Shown here: piece by piece, positions 53,961 to 64,000 of the stretch | Layout: the number at the start of each line of letters is the position of its first letter | Position numbering within the stretch: position 1 is the first letter of the stretch | From: Mastigias papua | Lineage: Eukaryota > Cnidaria > Scyphozoa > Rhizostomeae > Mastigiidae | Assembly (NCBI GenBank): GCA_964019165.1 | Contig: OZ025267.1 | Coordinates: forward strand, 22,542,503 to 22,606,502 | Direction: 5' to 3' | Length of the DNA stretch: 64,000 nucleotides | Position numbers and translations under genes: made by a program | Notes under the pieces: generated by a model | Seen by the model: only the letters and a program-made list of their open reading frames with translations | Databases searched by the model: none | What the model was told of the DNA's origin: nothing

Positions 53961-54860
53961 TCCTACTCTGTATTTTGATTATAAACAGTATTCTATTTTA
54001 TATTATAGTTTGTATAAATATATATTTTCTTGAAAGAAAGGCCCCTCGAAAACCAGCTATATATAAGATGCATTGGGAAAATATCCTCGATTTCAATAGC
54101 ATAAGATACCATACTCTCATTTGCGTTCTCAATTTGGGGTTACTGACTCAAATCTCAAATAGTAAATATTCCAATATGTTGGAATACTTTCTGGAAAAGT
54201 ATCATTATGTTTAATGGATTTTCTCTTATGATGATAATTTCAATAAAAAAGCCAATGGTAGCTTACTCGACCGTTTGATTCTGAACTTTCCATTTCAAGG
54301 ACAATACATAATGGCTTCTAGAGAAGTACCTCGTAGAATTTCAATATGGCACACACAGGGCTTTTCACAGGGAGGTTGAGCTCCCTTTTTCTTTTTCTCT
54401 TTTTCTGGCTAATGGTAATATACGAATCGGGATGATGGAATGGAATCCTAATGGAATCTGACTTCATCTGTTCTTCCCATTATCGCTGATATACATCATC
54501 GTTGCACCGACTTCTCTTAGTATTACTTCTAAATGTTTTCGAAAACTATGAAGGGTCAGTTTCATCATTATTTTGCTTTCCCATGCCTTTCATACAAGAA
54601 ATATTTCTCCTTGTATAAACGTTAGATCTACACCACTGAGTACAATTGTGGCCAATGTCTTGTTAGATAGGTGCAACATGCAATAAGAAGCAGATGGCTG
54701 AGAGCGGCAAGCGACTGATAAAATTGACGTGTAGGTATTTCTTACATGGCAAAAAATATTAATGAAATAAGAGAGCTGCTACAAAAACTTTGAATTCACA
54801 TGCATTTAGAACTCATTAATAAATACTAGTCTCACTCTGAAACTGTTGGTAATACAGAAC
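53961..54860. other. no gene seen
   Basis: A+T-rich, no supported ORF or clear repeat. Confidence 0.4.
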
Positions 54861-54948
54861 TTCACTCTAGCTCGAAATAGCGAAAGCATTCTTTAAAACT
54901 GCCATATTATGCTTAAAGAATGTTCCCGCTTTTTCGAGCTTTAGTGAA
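54861..54948. repeat. 88-bp imperfect palindrome
   Basis: The arms TTCACTCTAGCTCGAAATAGCG... and ...CCCGCTTTTTCGAGCTTTAGTGAA pair over about 38 bp. The tail resembles the ends near 32800, 35385 and 62335, suggesting a Penelope-related terminal sequence or MITE. Confidence 0.6.
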
Positions 54949-55458
54949 TTTCACCCCCTTCTAAGTTGGCAAAAGATATCATTTATCTAATAGTTCAGAA
55001 ACCTTCCTCGAGTCTCGTGGATCAAGTTTCAAAGAGCTGCATTTGGCACGCAAGTCTCTATGCAGCCAGGCCTGCTATCTACTGTAATAGTGAGAAAACT
55101 TTCGACTGTGTAAAATTCGGACGTTAAAAATTGCGGATGCTGAAATTTTCGGACTATGGACTTGTTCGGAAATTTAGCCGTCCCAAATCTTTGGGAAATA
55201 CAGTAATTCAATTATCTTCATCACGTGCACATTTCATAGAACGCAGTACTTACCAAATATGGCATGGTTCTGCCAATAGCAGACTTACTTCCAAGAAGTT
55301 ACTTCTAGAAGAATAAGATTTGACCTGTGAGCTATTCTCAAATTAATACTTCAATTACGCATGAGTCAGAGTTGCTGTGTGGCTCTTTCTGCAACCCATT
55401 TGCAGAAAGTAGGCAGAAAGATTGTTCAAGGGTCGATGGTTTCCTTCAACTGAATGTA

Positions 55459-55735
55459 CAATGCCTGCCAAAAGTCTTGGAACACTTGCTATGATTTACG
55501 CTATAGATGAGCTATAGCATCCCCTCCCCCGTTAAACAATGTTGTATGAAGCAAATATGGGCAACTCGAAGGCCAAAAGTGATGCGTGTTTTTAAAGCTA
55601 CTGGTCTCCGCTATCCAATCAACATTGTTTCAGGGGGGGAGGGGGTCTACATTTTAAGTGGTGTCAAGGAGAAGCGGCAGGAGTGGGAAATCGATACAAT
55701 TGTGTGGGTGTTCCAACTACTTTTGGCAGGCATTG
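55459..55735. mobile_element. 277-bp Tc1/mariner-type MITE with TA duplication
   Basis: The terminal repeats CAATGCCTGCCAAAAGT(C/AG)TTGGAACAC are inverted at 55459-55487 and 55707-55735, each next to TA. The interior also contains GCTATAG and poly-C/poly-G stretches that pair with each other. No transposase. Confidence 0.85.
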
Positions 55736-56325
55736 TACCTCGTCTAGGAAGTCATATGTTTGTCTCTTAGAATTCTCTTCTTATGTTTATCTTCTTGTTA
55801 TGACAGGAACTAATTTGAATTCAAAAGCGATTCCTTTGCAAGTGATTATAATAATGACGTGTCTAGACATCAGTAACTAATTTGCTTCGCCTCGTTTGCT
55901 GCATGATAGTAGAAAGCTATTTATTGGATCTGATTAAACAATGTAAATTATATGTGCACATAGAAAATGTCTAGATTGGATTATGTATTAAGTATTGTCT
56001 TTTGTAAATCTCCTTTTGAAGTTGGGCTGCGATGACGTGCTTATTGAACGCATTAAATGCTTTCAATGTGTCTAGATATGATGTAGATACGTTTTAAGCG
56101 TATGCTCTTTCTTCTCCATCAGAGACTGACAAGTACATCCCGGTTCTCTTTATGTGTGCTCAATGCTGTCACAATTACAAATTCATTGATTTTACAGGGT
56201 TTATCTGTAGAGTTAAGAGACTGACCAGTGTCATATTGATATATTCATATTTTGTTGAAACCATGTGACTTACGATTACGAGGCTACTTTTATGCTATCG
56301 TGCGATTTTCATAAAATGTGCGCTG

Positions 56326-56327
<2 letters not shown>
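55736..56327. other. no gene seen
   Basis: A+T-rich spacer before the macrosatellite. Confidence 0.4.
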
Positions 56328-57790
<1,463 letters not shown>

Positions 57791-58229
57791 CCATATCATA
57801 TTTAACCACGAAGCCCTATCAGCTACTACTTAATGATAAAACAAACGAAAACCTTTAATGTGTTTGCATCTGATATTACATAAAAAGAGACTAGAAAACA
57901 TGGATTTACCGGTCTCCCTAGGGGTTGTGCTTCGGGAAGGATGCTAATTTTGTAGGAACCCCTTCAATTTCCTTTTGAACATAGTAATTGTTGGACTTGT
58001 CCTAATTTCTAATGGGATGTTATTCCAAGTCTTTACTCCACAGTAAGAGAAATTATTTTTTGAGAACTCTAGGTGTAACCTTAGAAATGACTAGATCTAA
58101 CTGATTTCTTGTCGAGTAGCTCGATAACTGAGATCTGGGAATAAGTCTTCTTCTTATGTCCGTCTTGTCTAGAGTGGCCTTGATGTGCTATCAATTTGAT
58201 ATTTGACATAGTTAGCCTTAATGTGGAAT

Positions 58230-58450
58230 ATCAGTGAGATGGTTATCAATCATGTGTTATTATCAAGCCTACTTGTTGTTGCTTTTGTCCTGGCTTCCCT
58301 GTCAGAAAAATGACCCCACTCAAGCTTTCTAGCCATGGCAATAGAGGTGGTAGATCTTTCATAATTGCTGCAAACAAGTCTTGCGTCTTGTTTCTGAATC
58401 ATTTCTAGTTTTTCAATATTTGAGGCGTGGGAAGATCGCAAACTGCATTA
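58230..58450 (-). mobile_element. LINE RT C-terminal fragment
   Basis: Minus frame NIEKLEMIQKQDARLVCSNY is the usual LINE segment after the RT domain (IEKLExVQxxAARxVxxxY). Truncated on both sides. Confidence 0.6.
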
Positions 58451-58899
58451 GCGTATTCTGATCTTCTGATCTTGCCTCCTTCAGTACATACCCATTCTCT
58501 GCCCCTAACAAAATAAAGAGAACCCTCTGATGTGCAAGCATCCCGATAACTATAATCAAATGTACCACAGTTTAACGATAAGAAGATTGTATGGAGAATA
58601 AATACGTGAACTACGCTTGGCCTACTCACCATATAGCTCCAAATGAGATTCAGTAAAACTGATTGCCAGGCCATGGTTTCCTGTTGTTGCTACAACTAAC
58701 TGCAGCGCAATAAGTGCCAATTCGATCACGATTCCATTCGTTGTCCATCTGCACCTGAGACCTCGAAATTTTTGCAAAAACTGCCTTTTTGGTTGAAATC
58801 CCTATACAAACGCTATAGCTTTCCTGCGAATGTTACACCTCTAAACTCGTTTCCATGCGGAAAAGAAAATCCGTGCCCCATGAAAAGTCGAGAGTGTCC

Positions 58900-60060
58900 C
58901 TTCTGCCTATTATTTGTTCGGTGTCTTGGGTTCTCTACAGCGTCCTATATATCATTAATCTATGTAAAACTGTCCAGAAAGTCTCTGTCAACGTTATCTG
59001 ATCCTTTGATTGATTCTCTGTTGCTTCATTTAAATTATAGGGCTCTCCAAGGTGTTCGTCTTAGTCCTTTGTTGTTTAATCTTTGTGTTAAAACTTTTCT
59101 TCAATATATGAAAGTGGGAAAATATTGTCGACTTGGATTCGCTATGTTTTATTGCATTGGCTCTTTGTTTCCTCCTTATCCACTGGTTTCAGTTTGCAGG
59201 TGATCTTTCTGTAAATAGTGGTCAGGAAATAGAAATTCAGAGTCTGTTTATATCTGATATAAATGGGCAATCTTCAATCAATTCAAGTCTATCTAATTAC
59301 AACCATATCTAATTATCAAAAAGCAAACGTATTCATACTGTAAAAATTGAATTATCTGAAATTATTCGTTATCTAAGTAAAATTATTCTGTATATCAGCC
59401 CTTAACCTTGCTAAATATAACAAGGCCGTGATGACATATAAGATATTGAATAACTTATGTCCTGGCAGCCTTTATGGAAAATTCACCATGAGATCTCAGA
59501 TATCTGCATATGAGACAAAAAGCTGTCATGATATCAATGTGGAAGTTCTTTTGTCATTTTAATTAGCTTGCCTATTGAATTTATGTTTACTAGGACTCAG
59601 ACGGTAAATTTCGAGAGAGAGAGATTTCGAGAGTTGAGAGTGAGTACGAAAGCAACATAGAGAAAGCTTTTAAGTGATATTTGGAAACTTCGTGAAGGAT
59701 ACCTCAACTTAATAATTTAGGTTGATATATGGTTGTAGTTCGAGCTTGTTTCATGGTTAAAATACGTGTCATATTATACTGTGGCATTTTCTTGGCGTCA
59801 ACTGTCAGGGACTACTGGGATATAGGGTATGCAGCAATCAACTTAGTGAGTATTATTTGTGGTACAGTAAGCAAATTCACCACAATCAACATGCCAGGGC
59901 AAAACCTAGAATTTCCCAAAAGAAGTTCACTATTCTGTCGCTAAATTGTGGGATGAGATGGTCCCACAATTTCCACGTTCAAACGAGAACTAAAAGCGTA
60001 CTTGCTACAATAGCAACCAGCAACTTCAAAAAGCACGGTCTCTAGGAAAAGCAGCATTTA
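58900..60060 (+). mobile_element. decayed LINE polymerase fragments
   Basis: RT block GVRLSPLLFNLCVKTFLQYM near 59050-59110. At 59185-59235 FQFAGDLSVNSG stands where FADD is expected, so the catalytic Asp pair is lost. Further on, KAVMTYKILNNLCPGSLYGK (59420-59490) and a terminal WNxxP-like block (59880-60010) follow. Many frameshifts. Confidence 0.55.
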
Positions 60061-60879
60061 TTTACTTTTAAGTCGTATGTAGTAGTCTTCATTGTTTAAG
60101 TTTTATTTTAACATGCTTATGTATTTCAATTTATATCACTATGTATCATCGCTGATTTATTGTAGCATGCTTATGTATTTTAGTCTGCATCAGTATATAT
60201 TCTCACTGATAGAGAGCCGTGGATAAATATTGAAAAAATGAAAAAATTCTCAATGTTCGGATGGGTCCTGTTCTCTTCCCCTTTGAGATCGCACGGTGGC
60301 GCCAATATAGGTTAAATGACAATGTATGAAGACCAGTTGGACAAAATATCAGCGATAAAATCGCATTCCTCGGGCGTGCAATGATTTTTGTAAGAAGGGT
60401 GGTAAAAACATGCCAGAACGCCGAAAATAGGCCTAAACTTAGTTGTGGAGCTCACGTGTAGTCACAATCCTGCCTAGTGATTGGTCAATTAAGTTGGGAG
60501 AAAATAGACTTTGTCATAGCCCTCAACCAATCAAACATTTGGCGGCTATGCTTGATGGGACATTGCAGTGACTACCCTCCAATTGATCTCACCACTTCAA
60601 AGCTCAAGCGTATTTCTAACACGTGCAATGGAGAAACGGAAGTCACCAGTGATAGTTCTTCCTCTGATAGCTCCTTCCAGATTTCATTTAAACAATGGGA
60701 AAAAGAAGTAGCGGAGGACTGTCTCCATTGACGTTGCAGACGTCATCACCCATTGGCATGAGACTGTGACGAAGGTTAGAAAGCAGAGAAAGGTGACTTT
60801 CGTGATAACAGAAACATTGTGATGTTTGTTAAATCTTCAGTCTCTGTAACTAGAAGCTCAAAATTTAGTTGATTGAGAA

Positions 60880-61013
60880 AATTATGTTGTTTTTTCTGAC
60901 AACCTTTGAGGAAAATGCCAGACTTTGAAATAAGCCCCCCTCGAATAAGCCCCCACCCAAAAATTAATTTTTGCAAATAAGCCCTCGGGGACTTATTCGA
61001 GGATTTACGGCAT
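60880..61013. mobile_element. palindromic MITE-like element (AATAAGCCCCC type)
   Basis: The halves GAAATAAGCCCCCCTCGAA and its loose complement TTCGAGG/TAAGCCCTCGGGGACTTA face each other. No coding capacity. Confidence 0.5.
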
Positions 61014-61699
61014 AGTGAAAACTACACCAACTACACCAAATGACATTATTTCTTTCATATTACGCGTCATAGGTATCTGCTATGTAAAATATGTTAGCAC
61101 TTCACTTGTGCCACTCTTCCTAAAACATGGGTATACAAAAATTTAGATATTGATGCTCAATGTACTGGTAATTGAGTTAAACGTCCTATCTCTACTAGTT
61201 GTACTACTCTAAGTACAGTTATTCTCCCTCAAAACGAATCTGGTTTATACATCCAATTTCCTACCTCTAGATTTGTTCCATGTAAAACTGTCCAATGAAA
61301 TGCACTTAAAACCTCTCAGAATGAACGCGCGTATATGGATGCACTCGATAAATCTATTAAGTCCCATAATATCCAAAATGATGTGCATAGAAACACCAAA
61401 GCTGTCTTACAAGCCAATCATGACGAGGATTAAGACAGAGTTAAAAACCACCTGATATCTCTAAGCTTCTTCTTCTCTAAAGTACATTAGGGTTCAAAAG
61501 TATTGCACAGGCTGATCCAACATGGCATTCAATAAAACAAGTTTTTCTCAGGTTGGCCACAACCTCTGCTTCTATCTGAAAGTTAAAGCGCCTTGTGGCT
61601 AATTTTATGGCTGGAATGTAGTTGTTGCTGTCCTCACGTGATATTTCAAGTATCGAAACTGTGTTGTCATTTTTTGCTTTTCAAATTGTTCTTTAATGA
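61014..61699. other. no gene seen
   Basis: Only short frames. Possibly the decayed 5' part of the Penelope fragment that follows. Confidence 0.3.
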
Positions 61700-62260
61700 A
61701 ATGTACCTAAATCAAGTACCTGTCAGGTAGAGGAGAGTTGTTGTTAAGAGTTGAGGAAAAAGCAGTTCTACCGTCCATAAGTTGCGGCAATTGCTGGATT
61801 CCAGTAAAGTTGTTTATTGTGAATAGCATAAACGTTAAGACAACTGATTTATCCCTTTCAAACCAAAAAGTAGTTACCCATTTCATGTCAGAAGGTAGCA
61901 ATTTAGATCTAATGTTTCTGGTAGAGAATACATTATGAGTAGCCCTTTCGCCTGCGACTCGTCGGGAGTAGTTTATGTATTAGGTTGTAAAGTATATGGT
62001 AAACGGTATGTAGGTAGTACCTTTATGCCGTTTAGAGTTAGATTTAAGAATTACAAGTCATCCAGTCGGAAGTTTTCCTTTGGTATATCAGTTACACAAG
62101 CAGAACTTTTTAAACATTTCACAGAGGCTAATCATCATGGATTTTAGTTGATGTCAGTTTTCTGATTATAGATAGAGTGATTAGAATTCTAGACTTTAGG
62201 AAGGGTTCTGGCAGTTTAAGTTGCATAGTTTTATTCCTGAAGGACTTAATGCGAAATTTG
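61700..62260 (+). mobile_element. Penelope-like fragment with GIY-YIG domain
   Basis: The frame 61935-62147 includes GVVYVLGCKVYGKRYVGSTF, then FRVRFKNYKSS and LFKHFTEANHHGF: GIY-YIG with the downstream Arg and His. 62150-62260 continues in shifted frames to PEGLNAKFVD, the usual end. It belongs to a different subfamily from 19692-20500. Confidence 0.7.
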
Positions 62261-62334
62261 TTGATCCATAGCTATCACTTGTTTGTTTCTCTAGCATTCA
62301 GCACTTTACTATAGTACGAAAAAGCGGTAACATT

Positions 62335-62412
62335 GTTTTAGCATACAGAAAAGCTTTTTTTCCGTCCGGCAGCTTTTCGGTATGCTTAAAAAGAACGTTA
62401 CCGCTTTTTTGT
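62335..62412. repeat. 78-bp palindrome
   Basis: Arms AAAAAGCGGTAAC...TAGCATAC.GAAAAGCT and AGCTTTTCGGTATGC...GTTACCGCTTTTTT, centre TTTTTTCCGTCCGGC. It lies just after the Penelope fragment. Confidence 0.75.
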
Positions 62413-62739
62413 CCTCTCTTCTCTGTTCTCTATACATTCGTCACTTTTCATATACCTTTCATATAACCTTAATTAGCTTTTTTGTTCCCATCTTCGCAGC
62501 TTCAGCCCTCTCCCTTGACTGCTTTTGAATCCTAAGAACAATTATTAATAGGTGGGCTCCCCTTGGGTAATACTTATTGTCACCCTATTGTTATATAGGT
62601 AATTTTAAGCTGGCCCGGTATCATTTTAAGATTAGTACTGACGGAAATACTTATCGAAACGTCTACATTTAAGTGAAGTATATTTTTGATTTGTCTGTAG
62701 TTTATATCTATATACTTTGCGGATGCGACTCAGATTCAA

Positions 62740-62915
62740 TTATAAAAAAAGTTGATAAGCGTCTTGAGAGAAATAAATAGATTGAAATGCTGGAAATCTC
62801 CTGGACATGATAAAATCCCAGTAAAAGTGATAAAGGACGCCGTTGATATATTAGCCAAGCCACTGGAGGCAATTTTCAATTCTCTAATGGAAGAGGGTGT
62901 CTTCCCGGAGGCCTG
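62740..62915 (+). mobile_element. LINE RT N-terminal fragment
   Basis: REINRLKCWKSPGHDKIPVK, then LAKPLEAIFNSLMEEGVFPE is the RT block 0-1 of LINE polymerases. It is cut at 62916 by the SINE. Confidence 0.7.
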
Positions 62916-63118
62916 GAACCGACCCGAGCGGGATTCGAGCCCGCGACCCCTGACTTTGTACGTCAAGTGCTCTACCAACTGAACTATCGAGCCACGCTTC
63001 CAAATCGTTGCTGAAGGGTAGGTCATTTGCTCGCACCGCCCCTCTCTTAACCAATTTGCACAGGGGAGCTATCGCAACTTCATCGCAATGTGCATTTGAC
63101 CTACTGTTGAGAGAGGAC
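62916..63118 (-). mobile_element. second SINE copy
   Basis: Reverse complement of 32236-32441 with about 90% similarity by eye, including boxes B and A and the 130-bp body. It is inserted in the LINE fragment; no clear target duplication was found. Confidence 0.75.
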
Positions 63119-63205
63119 TTCTCACACCAGGGGGGGCCATCGCAGCTCCATCGACTGGATAGAGTTGCCGTTACAAAACTTTCCTTAACTTCCCTTAACT
63201 TTCTA

Positions 63206-63440
63206 GGATAGCTCAGTCGGTAGAGCACTTGACGTACAAAGTCAGCCTTAGTTTTATAGCAATTTTTCCTTTCTTACTTGTATCTAGGATAGTTTGTTGT
63301 ATTATTTAGTATATTTATAGCTGAATGGTATTTCGTATATAGATATTTGTAAATGAAATGAAAATGAAAGTGAAAACGTACAAAGTCAGGGATCGCGAGT
63401 TCGAATCCTGCTCGGGTCAGTTATTTTCTCGCACTTTCAT
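63206..63440 (+). mobile_element. third tRNA-like SINE part split by a 131-bp insertion
   Basis: GATAGCTCAGTCGGTAGAGC, then ACGTACAAAGTCA (63232-63244), then 131 bp of unrelated DNA (63245-63375), then ACGTACAAAGTCA again (63376-63388) and GCGAGTTCGAATCCTGCTCG. The 13-bp direct repeat is a target duplication of the inserted sequence, which ends in an A-rich GAAATGAAAATGAAAGTGAA stretch. Confidence 0.8.
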
Positions 63441-64000
63441 TTGTCATTATATATATTTATACGCTTGATACTACTAGTACATACTAAAAACTCTGATACT
63501 ATGAATAAGACGGACGCAATTAAGACAACAAATTGTTGGCTCACTGAACTTAGCCCCATTTTGTTGTCGACCAATCAGCGGATTTGTTTACATCAAATTA
63601 TTAGCCAATAAGGTGCTTCCAGTTTTTATATCTTTCATTGTGGTGCCACTATGAGGCGGAGGTGCTGTGGAAAACTCACTGCTCACAACTTTTGACCTGG
63701 AAAAAATTTACGTGCATTTACAGAGGCGAGCTTTCACCGACAACCTTGTAGGATATTTTTTATTGATATCTCGGAGCCCTAAGCTGGGAAATTATTTGTT
63801 TGTCCAATATAATTCATATTGGCATTGGAAAGGTTACACGAAAGGAAACATACAATTGTCTTGCTACTGCAGGTGATGTGTGATTTATGTTCCATGTACT
63901 ACCGTTTGCTGTCTTAAGTTTGATACTGGCTGAAAATATAGTGTACATAATTTACATTGAGTGTTTTTGCACAAATGACTGCAGGCTCTTTTAATTCGAG
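63441..64000. other. no gene seen at the right edge
   Basis: A 69-codon frame at 63667 shows no domain. No repeat is recognised. Confidence 0.4.

Overview
The window is eukaryotic and almost certainly from an invertebrate animal. It has GT-AG introns, low gene density, A+T-rich intergenic DNA and many metazoan-type repeats: Penelope-like elements with GIY-YIG ends, LINE fragments, a tRNA-derived SINE, Ty1/copia LTR elements, MITEs, and long (TA)n and (CAT)n tracts. The repeat mix resembles a cnidarian or sponge, but the species cannot be named from the sequence.

Region 1 (about 1,037-30,827, + strand) is one large gene that I assembled by hand into 22 exons. All 21 introns have GT-AG ends and all phases match, giving 10,644 nt and 3,547 aa. 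The N-terminus is a complete 12-TM Patched/NPC1-like RND protein. Its last transmembrane helix runs in the same uninterrupted exon (3754-4975) into the ketosynthase domain of an animal FAS-like type I polyketide synthase. The order is Patched - KS - AT - DH - psiKR - degenerate ER - KR - ACP - TE - unrecognised C-terminal extension of about 150 aa. Catalytic residues of KS, AT, DH, KR, ACP and TE are visible. The ER lacks its NADPH glycine motif, and no psi-methyltransferase segment is seen between DH and psiKR. The natural reading is a membrane-anchored megasynthase that makes an unsaturated lipid or polyketide beside, or through, its own RND-type transporter or sensor. This Patched-PKS fusion is the main discovery candidate.

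The introns of this gene are full of repeats. They include a 42-bp minisatellite whose last unit forms a splice acceptor, LINE 3' ends, a Penelope fragment, (TA)n tracts bordered by hammerhead-ribozyme-like cores, and (CAT)n macrosatellite units.

Region 2 (about 30.8-64 kb) has no convincing host gene. It holds two full-length but defective copia elements in opposite orientation (36,521-41,032 minus; 42,230-46,658 plus). Each has LTRs, 5-bp target duplications, a polypurine tract and a Drosophila-copia-type half-tRNA-iMet primer site. Penelope remnants, an unusual SINE with tRNA-like sequence on its 3' side, several LINE remnants, Tc1- and pogo-like MITEs, and a three-unit (CAT)n macrosatellite fill the rest.
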